Of a stretch of DNA of 64,000 nucleotides, positions 26,750-35,407 are shown piece after piece. Under the pieces are notes generated by a model. The model did no database searches, was not told the origin of the DNA, and worked only from the letters and a program-made list of their open reading frames with translations. The translations under genes and the position numbers were made by a program. This stretch comes from Dakarella massiliensis. GTDB taxonomy: Bacteria; Pseudomonadota; Gammaproteobacteria; Burkholderiales; Burkholderiaceae_F. Within the stretch, counting starts at the first letter, position 1. Each line of letters opens with the position of its first letter. The stretch spans positions 124,001-188,000 of the forward strand of contig NZ_CVTY01000006.1 in NCBI RefSeq assembly GCF_001182045.1, given 5' to 3'.

Positions 26750-27811
26750 ATGGCAGAGAACACTCCGCGTCTTTCTTTCACCTGTGACTACGAGGAAGGC
26801 GCGCACCCCGCGATTCTGAAGCGTCTCGCGGAAACTAATTTCCTGAAGGAACCGGGCTACAGTTACGACGAATTTTCGCTCGCGGCGAAGGATAAGATCC
26901 GCGAGGCCTGCGGCGCTCCGAACGCCGGGGTCTACTTCCTCATCGGCGGCACGCAGACAAACGCCACGGTAATCGACGCGGTGCTGCGCGGGTATCAAGG
27001 CGTGGTAGCGGCTCAGACCGGCCACGTCGCCGTGCATGAGGCGGGCGCGATCGAGTTCGGCGGTCACAAGGTGCTCACGGTTCCGCAGGAGCGCGGCAAG
27101 GTGTCCGCCACGGTGCTCAATCAGTCGCTTCTCGATATCGAGAACGACGGGAGCTACGAGCACATGGTGCACCCGGGTCTCGTCTACATCTCGCAGCCGA
27201 CCGAATACGGCACGCTTTATTCGAAATCGGAGCTTGAGGCGATCCGCGCGGTGTGTGACCAGCATAAGCTCCCGCTCTTCATCGACGGCGCGCGTCTTGG
27301 CTACGCGCTCGCGTCGCCCGAAAACGACGTTTCGATAAAGGATCTCGCCCGGCTCGCCGACGTCTTCTATATCGGCGGCACGAAGTGCGGCGCGCTGCTT
27401 GGCGAAGCGGTCGTGATCCCGAACCCGGACTTCATCCCCCACTTCTTCACGACGATCAAGCAGCATGGCGCGCTCCTCGCGAAGGGCCGCGTCGCCGGCA
27501 TCCAGTTTGAGACGCTCTTCACGGACGGCCTCTACGAAAAGATCGGCATCCCCGCGATCCGGAACGCCCGGAAGATCCAGGACGCGCTCCGCGCCTCCGG
27601 TTACGAGCTTCTTTTTGAGTCCCCCACGAACCAGATCTTCGTCGTGCTCGAGAACACCCAGATGGCGGAACTCGCGAAGTCGGTTGCCTTCAGCTTCTGG
27701 GAGAAGAAGGACGAGACCCACACCGTGGTCCGCTTCGCGACGAGCTGGGCGACGCGGGACGAGGATGCCGATGAACTTGTGCGCCTCCTGAAGGACATGC
27801 GTCTCGCCTAA
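26750..27811 (+). CDS. Threonine aldolase family PLP enzyme
   Basis: A 353-residue fold-type I PLP enzyme of the beta-eliminating lyase/threonine aldolase family, which cleaves L-threonine or allo-threonine to glycine and acetaldehyde. Visible are the opening CDYEEGAHPAILKRL, the FLIGGTQTNATV cofactor loop, the DGARLGYALASPEND segment with the PLP-binding Asp and Arg, and the Schiff-base Lys in YIGGTKCGALLGEA near residue 213. It has the usual length. GGA lies before the ATG. It is monocistronic, with a bidirectional terminator next. Confidence 0.9.
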   Translation: MAENTPRLSFTCDYEEGAHPAILKRLAETNFLKEPGYSYDEFSLAAKDKIREACGAPNAGVYFLIGGTQTNATVIDAVLRGYQGVVAAQTGHVAVHEAGAIEFGGHKVLTVPQERGKVSATVLNQSLLDIENDGSYEHMVHPGLVYISQPTEYGTLYSKSELEAIRAVCDQHKLPLFIDGARLGYALASPENDVSIKDLARLADVFYIGGTKCGALLGEAVVIPNPDFIPHFFTTIKQHGALLAKGRVAGIQFETLFTDGLYEKIGIPAIRNARKIQDALRASGYELLFESPTNQIFVVLENTQMAELAKSVAFSFWEKKDETHTVVRFATSWATRDEDADELVRLLKDMRLA

Positions 27812-27868
27812 AAGACGAACCCTCAGGATCCCGTCCCGCTGAATCCGGCGGGATCCCGGCGCATGAAA

Positions 27869-27901
27869 AAAGGCCTGAGAGCAGTGTTCTCACAGGCCTT
27901 T
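27869..27901. terminator. Bidirectional terminator between convergent genes
   Basis: Stem AAAGGCCTG...CAGGCCTTT with A's before and T's after, between the threonine aldolase gene and the flavin-reductase-like gene. Confidence 0.85.
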
Positions 27902-27927
27902 CGTTTGGAATACAGCGTGAACGGCGC

Positions 27928-28507
27928 TTAGTCGTTCGTCATATTCGTGAAGTTCTCCGCCACATGAACGACCTTGCCATTCGTGTAGTAAGCGTCTTCA
28001 GAGATGTAGTGCAGGGTCTTCGCGAAGCCGGCGGCGAAGCTCGAATGCTCTTCATCCCACAGCTCTTCCTTCACGGTGATGTTAACGGCCTTGCCGATGC
28101 AGACGCCGGTCTTCTTGAGGGTCTCAAGATCGACGAGCTCGCACTCGATATAGGCGAGCGCATCCGGAAGGGTCTTGATCCCGAGGACCTCAGAGGTCAC
28201 CGGGGTGATCTTTGCCCAGGCGGAACTTGTCGCCGGAGTCACGCCCGTGGATCGAACCCACGCGGTTGATATCCGCGATCTGGCCTTCATGCGGAATCGC
28301 GACCACGAATTTCCCGGTCTCGATAATGTTCTTCGTCGTCGTGTGACCGCGGTCCAGCACCACGAGCACCTGATCGCTGTCGTAAGGCGTGTTCCACGCG
28401 GCCGTCATGATATCCGCCACGCCTTCCTTCGACGTGGTAGCGACCGTAACAATCTGTCCGCCGCTTGTGAGACGGTTCGCGGCGCGGGGCGTTAACTTCT
28501 TATACAT
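27928..28507 (-). pseudogene. Flavin-reductase-like FMN-binding protein, frameshifted
   Basis: The ATG at 28507 (MYKKLTPRAANRL, AGAAGG upstream) starts a flavin reductase-like domain (ADIMTAAWNTPYDSDQVLVV, IHGRDSGDKF). The frame then fails at about 28222. Removing one C gives DKF-AWAKITPVTSEVLG and runs on normally to the stop at 27928 (IECELVDLETLKKTG, YYTNGKVVHVAENF), about 192 residues in all. So a single inserted base splits an otherwise complete gene. Such proteins bind FMN and act as flavin or NAD(P)H oxidoreductases. It is divergent from the flavoprotein gene at 28806. Confidence 0.78.
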
Positions 28508-28805
28508 ATGAGCTGCCTTCTTTTGTTGTGTTAGCACGAATACCAAAAATATTACGGCAATAGGAAAAAACGGATGAGGCTTTGAAACCTCATAGGTTTC
28601 GCTCCACCGCCATAACCGTTTCCTGAGATACAGAATTTCTCACGCGTAATAATCTTAAGCGTCTTTTACCGCTATGGATTTTCTGTATACGGCACGGGTA
28701 TAGTAGGGAAAAGAAGACACGGAATTGAATCATCAGACTTTGTCTGACGCGAAGAAAGCGGGTGTGAATCCCCCGCTCATCCGGTCTTCCGCCGAGGAGA
28801 GTTTT

Positions 28806-30041
28806 ATGACTGGAATCACAAGAAGAAAAGTGCTCGCGGGAGCGGCCGCGGCCGGGATCTTTGGCTGCGCCGGACACCCGATCCAGAAGGCGCTTGGGTT
28901 CAAGACGACGCCTGAAGACCTCTATCAGCTTTATATCGGTGAGGCCGCGGCGACGCACACCGTGGGGGAACCGGACGTCGCCCGGATTCTCGCGGACGGC
29001 GCGATTCCGGCAGCTGACTGGCTTGAGTCACTCGGTGTCCGCTGGTCCCGGAAGAAGGCTCAGAAGTTTTTCCTCAATATTGAAGAGGGCTTCCGTCTCG
29101 GCCAGGTGCTGATCCCCGCGCTTGAAGCGAAGGCGAAGTCGCTCGGCGTCGCGATGCGTACCCGCACCCGGGCGACTGAATTGATCACGCCCGGCGGCCG
29201 CGTCACCGGTGTCATCTGCAAAACCCCGAAGGGCGTCACGCGCTACGCCGCGAAAGCGGTGATCCTTGCGACAGGCGGGTTCGAGGGGAACCCCCACATG
29301 ATCGAGAAGTATATCGGGGACGGCTGGGATATGGCCGGGTTCTACTGCACCCCCGCGGACCGCGGTGATGGTCAGCGGATGGGAGAGGCGGCCGGAGCCG
29401 AACTCGCCGATATGGACGTCTTCAAGGCGAACCCCACGATCCACCGCTTTGAGGGGAATAAGTACAACATGCGCCCCGCGGTGAACGCGGGCGCGATCAT
29501 CGTGAATCAGGACGGCGTCCGCTTTATGAATGAGACAGGCGGCTACTGGGAAGCGAGGAAAATCTGGGCGCTCCCGCAGAAGCAGGCATGGGTAGTGTTT
29601 GGAGACCCGGTGCTCGCCGCGGATAAGCGGCTTCCGGGCCTTATCGCGGCGGGATCCATCGTGACGGCCGTTGACGCGAACGCGCTTGAAATGAAGACCG
29701 GGATCAACGGGAAGGCGCTCACGGACACGATCGCCGCCTACACGAAACTCGCTGAAACCGGGAAGGATCCGGATTTCGGCCGCGGGAACGTGAAGCCCGC
29801 CTTCGGGGGCAAGCTCTACGCCGCACCGATCTCCCCGATGATCCAGGGGACGTTTGGCGGCGTGAAGACGAACGCGCAGACCGAGGCACTGAGACCGGAT
29901 GGCTCCGTGATCCCGGGGCTCTACGCGGTCGGCGAATGCGCGGCGTCCGGACTCCGAGGACTGAACCCCCAGACCGCGAACGCGGTGTTTGGGTCGATCG
30001 CGGGACGCCAGGCGGCGGCCTGGGCTAAGACGGCACTGTAG
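28806..30041 (+). CDS. Tat-exported fumarate-reductase-type flavoprotein lacking its N-terminal FAD motif
   Basis: 411 residues from the ATG at 28806 (GGAGA upstream; the frame is open from 28725). It begins with a Tat signal (TRRKVLAGAAAAGIFGCAG) and then passes directly into GHPIQKALGFKTTPEDLY. Relatives carry a GxGxxG Rossmann FAD-binding segment and a GG loop of roughly 60-80 residues between these two points; here it is absent. The rest is typical of the FAD-binding-2 / flavocytochrome c family: ILATGGFEGNPHMIEKY, NQDGVRFMNETGG, and PGLYAVGECAASGLRG at the end. It is followed 17 bases on by a heme c gene, its likely electron donor. As read it should not hold FAD normally. Confidence 0.82.
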   Translation: MTGITRRKVLAGAAAAGIFGCAGHPIQKALGFKTTPEDLYQLYIGEAAATHTVGEPDVARILADGAIPAADWLESLGVRWSRKKAQKFFLNIEEGFRLGQVLIPALEAKAKSLGVAMRTRTRATELITPGGRVTGVICKTPKGVTRYAAKAVILATGGFEGNPHMIEKYIGDGWDMAGFYCTPADRGDGQRMGEAAGAELADMDVFKANPTIHRFEGNKYNMRPAVNAGAIIVNQDGVRFMNETGGYWEARKIWALPQKQAWVVFGDPVLAADKRLPGLIAAGSIVTAVDANALEMKTGINGKALTDTIAAYTKLAETGKDPDFGRGNVKPAFGGKLYAAPISPMIQGTFGGVKTNAQTEALRPDGSVIPGLYAVGECAASGLRGLNPQTANAVFGSIAGRQAAAWAKTAL

Positions 30042-30058
30042 GAGAGGGGGAACAGAAA

Positions 30059-30388
30059 ATGAAGAAACTCATCACATTCGCTCTGATCGCCCTCTTCGCC
30101 GCGACCGCCGGTGCCGCGACACAGACGCTCGCCCAGAAGCACGCGAAGGCGGGCGTCAAGGGGAACCCCACGCAGGAACAATGCATCGCCTGCCACGGCG
30201 GGAGTTATGAGGCGCTCGCGAAGCAGACATCTAACGTAAAACCGAACCCGCACGGCTCCCACATGGGACCGGTGCAGTGCGACGCATGCCACAGCTGGAA
30301 GGGGCGCTCGAACCTCATGTGCAGCGACTGCCACAGCTTTCCGAAACTTCAGCAGAAGCTCCGCCCGCAGCCGAAGGTCATTCAATAA
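30059..30388 (+). CDS. Periplasmic triheme cytochrome c
   Basis: A 109-residue protein with a Sec signal peptide (MKKLITFALIALFAATAGA) and three CxxCH heme-binding motifs: CIACH near residue 41, CDACH near 74, CSDCH near 88. It resembles the small tetraheme cytochromes that partner flavocytochrome-c-type reductases, but one heme motif fewer is visible. It would carry electrons from the membrane quinol oxidase to the flavoprotein encoded just upstream. GAGGGGG lies before the ATG, and it shares an operon with the 28806 gene. Confidence 0.9.
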   Translation: MKKLITFALIALFAATAGAATQTLAQKHAKAGVKGNPTQEQCIACHGGSYEALAKQTSNVKPNPHGSHMGPVQCDACHSWKGRSNLMCSDCHSFPKLQQKLRPQPKVIQ

Positions 30389-30481
30389 AGAGAAAATTAG
30401 TCCCATCTGATAACTCAGGCTGACGCGGCAGATGGAAGTTATCCGAGCGGACGCAGTTGGCTGACAGGAGCGCCTAAAACA

Positions 30482-30509
30482 AAACCGGCATCCCGAACGA
30501 GATGCCGGT
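30482..30509 (+). terminator. Hairpin terminator after the cytochrome gene
   Basis: Ten-bp stem AACCGGCATC / GATGCCGGTT. The T-run is weak; it lies between convergent genes. Confidence 0.7.
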
Positions 30510-30571
30510 TACAACGTAAAATTGACCAACATAAGAGCGGCCGTTCCGGAACGCTGATATTTTTTCCTGCC

Positions 30572-31072
30572 TCAGTTAGTCCCGAGATCCATTTCCATCT
30601 TGATCTCCTGAAGCGTTTCTCCTTTCGTGCTCCAAGTCGAGTTTTCAACGGCTTCTGTAATTCGAAATCCCACCTTCTCGTAATAGTGAATAGCTGCCGT
30701 CAGAGGACTCGCTGTCCAGAGGATGAGTCTACGGTATCCAGCTGATAACGCCATTTCCATAAGGGCCGACATTAATGCCTTCCCCACTCCATACCGGCGG
30801 TATTCCTTTTCGACAGCGAATAAACGGAACTGACCAACCTCAGGATCCTCGGTCTGGCAGAGCATAATGCAGCCGATCAACGTTCCGTTCTCATCGGCAA
30901 CGAATAAATCCTCTTTGCTGCTTTTGGGCTTAGCCGCAAAATCCAGGGCAATTTTGACAGCATAATCCGTGAAGCTAGGTCCCCACGAATATTCTTCCTG
31001 ATAGAGCCTTTTATGGAGATTCGCTACAAACTGTTCCTCTCCGTGTCGGTATGACCGGATGACGAAATCCAT
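30572..31072 (-). CDS. GNAT-family N-acetyltransferase
   Basis: A 166-residue acyl-CoA N-acyltransferase. The acetyl-CoA loop is EYRRYGVGKALMSALMEMA near residue 93, and YYEKVGFRI near the C-terminus is the usual GNAT ending. The frame is open to 31216. GAGGA sits directly against the ATG at 31081 but 9 bases before the ATG at 31072, so 31072 is the better start. Substrate is unknown. The gene is AT-richer than its neighbours. Confidence 0.85.
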   Translation of the reverse strand: MDFVIRSYRHGEEQFVANLHKRLYQEEYSWGPSFTDYAVKIALDFAAKPKSSKEDLFVADENGTLIGCIMLCQTEDPEVGQFRLFAVEKEYRRYGVGKALMSALMEMALSAGYRRLILWTASPLTAAIHYYEKVGFRITEAVENSTWSTKGETLQEIKMEMDLGTN

Positions 31073-31770
31073 TTCAGACATTCCTCTATATCCATATGAA
31101 TAACATGCTTCTTTCAAGGAAAAATTTACACCGAACACACATGAATTAATATCATTCTCGGATTTTCGGCTTCTTTGAAAGAGAGCACACTTTTCGGGGA
31201 CAACCCGCTCGGACACCTCTCTTAAAAATGCGAAGAGCGCTGTGAAACTCTCTCACAGCGCTCTCCATTTAAGCGGATTCTATGGTGACCGAGAACCCCG
31301 CTCTCCTTGCTTAACTAAGCAAAAAGGGTGGGTGACATCAGCCTAGTTCGCTTACTTCACCCATCTTTCGGCCCGAAAGCCGAAGTTCAAGACGGCTGAT
31401 GTCACCCATAAAAGAAGAAATTCCAGGAACAACCGGCTAAGCCCGGCCCACGGGATCAAAGCCATCCAGGAGTCTCTTGAAACCATTATAGCGGGCATTA
31501 ATGAAAATAAATCAATACTTTGGAAATATTTACAGTACACAGAAAATATTCAAGCAAAACAATTGAATAGCGTGTATACAATTGCTTAACGACGGTGATA
31601 ATTTTCTGTCAATACCCGCTTGATCCACGGTCAGGAAGGGATTCTACCCACGTTCTTAGACGGTTTAGAGGCTTAAGGATCCCAAAATTTTGTATCAGAC
31701 GATACAGCCGTCTCTCGTTCAGATAATCTTTTCAGTCACATCACTCAGAAAATTCTCCTGAGGCATCGGA
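31073..31770. other. Gene-poor, AT-rich stretch with strong inverted repeats
   Basis: About 700 bases with no convincing gene. It contains a 12-bp perfect hairpin (AGAGCGCTGTGA / TCACAGCGCTCT, 31234-31264), the long structured repeat described at 31330-31407, and then about 300 bases of strongly AT-rich sequence leading to the DUF554 gene. Possible remains of a mobile element or a small RNA locus; nothing identifies either. Confidence 0.5.
31330..31407. repeat. 14-bp perfect inverted repeat with nested hairpin
   Basis: GGGTGACATCAGCC (31330-31343) pairs exactly with GGCTGATGTCACCC (31394-31407). The 50-base interval holds a second stem CTTTCG / CGAAAG (31365-31379). Transcribed from either strand this would form a stable branched structure. 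It is not followed by a T-run. Confidence 0.7.
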
Positions 31771-32493
31771 ATGGTTGGCTTAGGCACTTTGATCAATATG
31801 GCGGCGATTGCCGCGGGCGGCACCGCAGGGCTCGTTTTCAGGCGGTATCTCAGCAAATCGCTGCAGACAAACCTGATGAGCGTGATGGGTCTTGTCTGCA
31901 TGTTCCTCGGCACTGCGGGAACACTGTCTCTCATGCTCCGCGTTTCAGGCACTGGGCCCGCGCTGACCTCGACCGGCTCGATGATGATGGTGATTTCGTT
32001 CACGATCGGAACGCTGATCGGCACGATCCTGAAGCTTGAGGATCGGTTTGAGGGCTTCGGTCTCTGGCTTCAGCGGAAGGCAGGGCGGACAGGCGACAAC
32101 GGTTTTGTCGGAGCCTTTGTGACGGCTTCTCTCACGGTCTGTATCGGAGCGATGGCAGTGATCGGCGCGATCCAGGACGGGATCGCGGGCGACTACACCG
32201 TGCTCGCCGCGAAAGCGGTGCTCGACTGCGTGATCATCCTCATCATGACATCTGCGCTCGGAGTCGGCTGCATTTTCTCCGCGATCCCGGTCGGTATTTT
32301 TCAGGGGCTTGTGACGCTTCTCGCGTTCCTGATTGGGCCCCTCCTCAGCCAGGCGTCGATTGACGCGATCGGACTCACGGGCTCGATGATGATTTTCGCG
32401 GTCGGCGTGAACCTGGTCTGGGGAAAGAAATTCTCGGTCGCGAACATGCTCCCCACCCTCATCTTCGCCGCCCTCTGGCCCGTCTTCCTCTAG
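31771..32493 (+). CDS. DUF554 (YqgA-like) membrane protein
   Basis: A 240-residue integral membrane protein with about seven helices. It shows the family opening GLGTLINMAAIAAGGTAGL, the central FVGAFVTASLTVCIGAMAVIG and the later GLTGSMMIFAVGVNL. DUF554/YqgA proteins are conserved but functionally unassigned, often suggested to be transporters. It ends with TAG. No strong Shine-Dalgarno is seen. The next gene follows 65 bases on. Confidence 0.88.
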   Translation: MVGLGTLINMAAIAAGGTAGLVFRRYLSKSLQTNLMSVMGLVCMFLGTAGTLSLMLRVSGTGPALTSTGSMMMVISFTIGTLIGTILKLEDRFEGFGLWLQRKAGRTGDNGFVGAFVTASLTVCIGAMAVIGAIQDGIAGDYTVLAAKAVLDCVIILIMTSALGVGCIFSAIPVGIFQGLVTLLAFLIGPLLSQASIDAIGLTGSMMIFAVGVNLVWGKKFSVANMLPTLIFAALWPVFL

Positions 32494-32558
32494 AATCGGA
32501 AAGAAATCAATTTTTTACATTCCTAAGGACTGGATCAAAACCAGTCCTTCTTTCCATC

Positions 32559-33047
32559 ATGACGATCGAAATCCGCTCCGCTCTCCCCTCTGACCTTGAC
32601 GCGATCGCGGCGGCCGAAGCCGAAAGCTTTCCGGCGGCGGAAGCCGCTACCCGCGAGTCGTTCGAATCGAGGCTTACCGCTTACGGGAATCACTTCTGGC
32701 TTCTCTTTGTCGACGGGGAACTCGCGTCCTTCGTGGATGGGCTCGTGACGAACGACCCGGATCTGAAGGACGAGATGTATGAAGACGCGTCGATGCATGA
32801 CGAATCAGGCGCGTGGCAGATGATTTTCGGCGTGGTGACGCGTCCCCGCTACCGGAAGCAGGGCTATGCGGGGGAGCTTCTGAAACGGATGATCGCGGAA
32901 GCGAGGAAGGAAGGCCGCAAGGGCCTGGTCCTCACGTGCAAGGATCCCCTCGTCCACTACTACGCGAAGTTCGGGTTCGTGAATGAAGGGTTCCTCGGGT
33001 CAACGCGCGGCGGCGTCACCTGGAATCAGATGCGGATTACGTTTTAG
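32559..33047 (+). CDS. GNAT-family N-acetyltransferase
   Basis: A 162-residue GNAT protein. It shows the N-terminal IRSALPSDLDAIAAAEAESFP, the acetyl-CoA loop TRPRYRKQGYAGELLKRMI near residue 91, and YYAKFGFVNEGF near the end. An active-site-like loop SFVDGLVTNDPDLKDEMYED resembles GNATs acting on polyamines or arylalkylamines. Its TAG stop overlaps the convergent MGMT gene by four bases. Confidence 0.87.
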   Translation: MTIEIRSALPSDLDAIAAAEAESFPAAEAATRESFESRLTAYGNHFWLLFVDGELASFVDGLVTNDPDLKDEMYEDASMHDESGAWQMIFGVVTRPRYRKQGYAGELLKRMIAEARKEGRKGLVLTCKDPLVHYYAKFGFVNEGFLGSTRGGVTWNQMRITF

Positions 33048-33589
33048 AGCGGCAATTCCTCTTCAAGCGGGAAGCGCTCCGGCATTTCGTGTGCGAGAAG
33101 GAATTTCTTCGCCGCGAAACCGCCGTCGTACCCGGTAAGACTCCCGTCCGTCCCCAGCACCCGGTGGCACGGCACAATCACGGCGAACGGATTCAGCCCG
33201 ACCGCGGCGCCGACCGCCCGCGCTGACTGCGGTATCCCGAGCCGCATCGCGAGTTCCCGATACGTGGTGGTCGTCGCGTAGGGGACCGCTTCCAGCACCC
33301 GCCAGACTTTCTTCTGGAACTCGGTCCCGTAGTAGATCACCGGCAGGTCAAAGACTTTTCTTTTCCCGTCAAAGTATTCCGCGAGCTCTTCCGCGGCCCG
33401 CTCGTTCACGGGGTGGTGGCCGGGGACGAATTCCGGGTTCTTCAGGTAGCGGCTGAGCCGCTTCATCACGTCCCCGTAATGATGGCCGTGCGTCCAGTCC
33501 GCGATCACCAGCCCCGCGTCGTTCGATCCGAGAAGGATGTCGCCGCAGGGAGAAGCAAAAGTTTCCGTGACTACCACACCTGCCGCCAT
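33044..33589 (-). CDS. Methylated-DNA-protein-cysteine methyltransferase (Ogt-like)
   Basis: A 181-residue O6-alkylguanine DNA alkyltransferase that transfers the alkyl group to its own Cys. The active site is IVPCHRVLG near residue 139. The helix-turn-helix with the Arg finger is TTTYRELAMRLG with SARAVGAAVG, and LTGYDGGFAAKKFLL follows. The N-terminal domain is short, as in Ogt. It is one of two tandem paralogues and lies downstream of the other on the same strand, 91 bases away. Confidence 0.92.
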   Translation of the reverse strand: MAAGVVVTETFASPCGDILLGSNDAGLVIADWTHGHHYGDVMKRLSRYLKNPEFVPGHHPVNERAAEELAEYFDGKRKVFDLPVIYYGTEFQKKVWRVLEAVPYATTTTYRELAMRLGIPQSARAVGAAVGLNPFAVIVPCHRVLGTDGSLTGYDGGFAAKKFLLAHEMPERFPLEEELPL

Positions 33590-33680
33590 AAGCCTCGAGC
33601 CTCCCTAACCCTAAAGTCTCAATGGGAATGAGTGTCTATTATCCGCGACTATCGCGAATGACGAGAGGCTTTAAGGGGGG

Positions 33681-34229
33681 TCAAAACCTGAACTCCTGCT
33701 GCACAGCGGACGGCAGCCGGATCCCTTCAAGATTAAGGAGATAGCGCTTCGCGTCAAACCCGCCGCCGTACCCCGTGAGACTGCCATCCCGTCCCACCAC
33801 GCGGTGGCACGGCACGATGATGGAGAACGGGTTCTCGCCCACCGCGATCCCAACCGCCCGCATCGCTTTCGGTTTCCCGATCGCTTCCGCGATTTCGCCA
33901 TAGGTCGTCACGCGGCCAAACGGAATTTTTGTCAGGGCATCCCAGACCGCGGTCTGGAATTCCGTCCCGAGAAACCGAAGCGGAAGGTCAAACGTCCGCC
34001 GTTTCCCCGCGAAATAGTCATCGAGCTGCGACGCGGTTTCCTGAAGCACCGGATCCGTTCCGGATATGAATTCCGGATTCCCGAGATAGCGGTTAAGCCT
34101 CGCGCGGACTGTGGCCTCATGCCACCCATCCACCCAATCCGCCTGGATCAGCGCCCCGGAATTAGTACCAAGGAGCAACTCCCCGCAGGGAGTCTGATAC
34201 GTCATCGTGACTACGCTCTTTTCCTCCAC
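33681..34229 (-). CDS. Methylated-DNA-protein-cysteine methyltransferase, second copy
   Basis: A 182-residue paralogue of the 33044 gene with active-site IIVPCHRVVGRDG, helix-turn-helix RVTTYGEIAEAIG, MRAVGIAVGENPFS, and the same LTGYGGGFDAKRYLL ending. The start is GTG at 34229, fixed by AAGGAG six bases upstream. Two alkyltransferases in a row may differ in lesion range (O6-methylguanine against O4-methylthymine) or provide dosage. Confidence 0.92.
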   Translation of the reverse strand: MEEKSVVTMTYQTPCGELLLGTNSGALIQADWVDGWHEATVRARLNRYLGNPEFISGTDPVLQETASQLDDYFAGKRRTFDLPLRFLGTEFQTAVWDALTKIPFGRVTTYGEIAEAIGKPKAMRAVGIAVGENPFSIIVPCHRVVGRDGSLTGYGGGFDAKRYLLNLEGIRLPSAVQQEFRF

Positions 34230-34306
34230 TTTTTTCTCCTTCCGGGCGACCTTTTTTCCTTACTTTATTCAAAAATCTTTGGTAAAGTTTCCAACGCTTT
34301 TGATGT

Positions 34307-34361
34307 GGATATGCATTCGATGTTCTTGATTTGAATAGCGAAAATAGAGTCTTCGTTATTC
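34307..34361 (+). promoter_or_regulatory. Shared leader element, Mop gene 1
   Basis: Contains GGATAT, then ATTCGATGTTCTTGATT-GAATAG, then CGTTATTC (34354-34361) ending 64 bases before the ATG. The first two blocks recur almost unchanged before Mop gene 3, and CGTTATTC recurs before all three genes at 63-64 bases. It is a likely common control site, perhaps for a molybdate-responsive regulator (inference). Confidence 0.55.
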
Positions 34362-34425
34362 CAATAATGCATATCGGCGCGTCAAAGCCTAACCTTTGAA
34401 AACACCTATTAGGATCAAGAATACT

Positions 34426-34635
34426 ATGAAGATCTCCGCTCGCAACTGCCTCGAAGGCAAAGTCGTTTCCATCAAGAAGGGTCCCGTTTCCACCGAAGTG
34501 ACCCTTGAGACCGCCGCCGGCGAAAAGATCGTCTCCTCCATCACCACCGCTTCCGCTGAGTCCCTCGGTCTCGACGTCGGTGTCAAGGCTTTCGCCGTGA
34601 TCAAGGCTTCTAACGTCATGGTGGCTGTGGAGTAA
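34426..34635 (+). CDS. mop: Molbindin-type Mop (TOBE) protein 1
   Basis: A 69-residue single Mop/TOBE domain: KISARNCLEGKVVSIKKGPV, AAGEKIVSSIT, LGLDVGVKAFAVIKASNVMV. Such proteins form hexamers that bind several molybdate or tungstate ions and act as cytoplasmic Mo stores. The start at 34426 is chosen over an in-frame upstream codon because all three copies then align from MKxSARN. It is the first of three tandem paralogues, each with its own leader. It is likely linked to supplying the Mo/W-dependent formate dehydrogenase. Confidence 0.92.
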   Translation: MKISARNCLEGKVVSIKKGPVSTEVTLETAAGEKIVSSITTASAESLGLDVGVKAFAVIKASNVMVAVE

Positions 34636-34677
34636 GTTCTATTCCGCCGCCTTCTCCCGAGAGGCGACAGAATAGGG

Positions 34678-34708
34678 GCCGGTTCAGCTTTGCTGAGCCG
34701 GCTTTTTT
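34678..34708 (+). terminator. Terminator after Mop gene 1
   Basis: Eleven-bp stem GCCGGTTCAGC / GCTGAGCCGGC, short loop, six T's. Confidence 0.9.
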
Positions 34709-34803
34709 ATGGCCTTTCCTCATTCCCGCGGGAAACGTGAGTAACTTTTTATTTTATCCCCCGAGGCTCCCCGAATCCAGCATTATTTTTAATGAACAAG
34801 TCT

Positions 34804-34854
34804 GGATATATTTGTTTTTATGAGTAGAATAATTCATACCGTGATGCGTTATTC
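34804..34854 (+). promoter_or_regulatory. Shared leader element, Mop gene 2
   Basis: GGATAT at 34804-34809 and CGTTATTC at 34847-34854, ending 63 bases before the ATG. The middle block seen in copies 1 and 3 is diverged here, but order and spacing are kept. Confidence 0.5.
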
Positions 34855-34917
34855 ATTTTATGTATTGCGGTTATCCGGGGCAGAACGCCCTCAATCACTT
34901 TAAGGAAAACGTTTGGT

Positions 34918-35127
34918 ATGAAACTGTCAGCTCGCAATTGCCTCCAGGGTAAAGTCGTCGCGATCAAGAATGGTCCTGTTTCCACTGAAGTGACGATTGA
35001 AACCGCTGCCGGCGAAAAGCTCGTCTCCTCCATCACCTCCACCTCGGCTGAAAATCTGGGGCTGAAGGTCGGTGACACGGCCTACGCTGTGATCAAGGCC
35101 TCCTCCGTGATGATCGCGGTGGACTAA
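34918..35127 (+). CDS. mop: Molbindin-type Mop (TOBE) protein 2
   Basis: A 69-residue Mop domain (KLSARNCLQGKVVAIKNGPV, AAGEKLVSSITS, LGLKVGDTAYAVIKASSVM). It is the most diverged of the three copies, with Asn at position 20 in place of Lys and Asp at the C-terminus in place of Glu. Its predicted role is molybdate/tungstate binding and storage. It has its own leader and terminator, so the copies can be expressed separately. Confidence 0.92.
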   Translation: MKLSARNCLQGKVVAIKNGPVSTEVTIETAAGEKLVSSITSTSAENLGLKVGDTAYAVIKASSVMIAVD

Positions 35128-35163
35128 GACGTTAGAGACTGCTTTTTAACGAGTTTTCTGGCG

Positions 35164-35192
35164 AAGCCGGTTCGGAAACGAGCCGGCTTTTT
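35164..35192 (+). terminator. Terminator after Mop gene 2
   Basis: Stem AAGCCGG / CCGGCTT extended by TTC/GAG pairs, then T's. Confidence 0.85.
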
Positions 35193-35290
35193 CATTGCCT
35201 CAGGAACAGAAAAATGACACCGCTATTCATATAAGGAAAAAGTCTTACATTTTTCAAAAATTTCTGGTAGAGTGTCTCATATTCAATCAC

Positions 35291-35376
35291 GGATATCATT
35301 CGATGTTCTTGATTCGAATAGAGAAAAATTTTATATCGTTATTCTTAACACGCATAACGGAAATGATCCCGTTATG
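35291..35376 (+). promoter_or_regulatory. Shared leader element, Mop gene 3, with extra inverted repeat
   Basis: GGATAT with ATTCGATGTTCTTGATT and GAATAG (35291-35321), then CGTTATTC (35337-35344), 63 bases from the ATG. A further inverted repeat CATAACGG-(8)-CCGTTATG (35353-35376) repeats the CGTTAT core in both orientations. CGTTAT/ATAACG half-sites resemble ModE-type operators; this is inference. Confidence 0.55.
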
Positions 35377-35407
35377 TCTTTTACGGTAAAACGAAAGGTA
35401 ATTGAAA

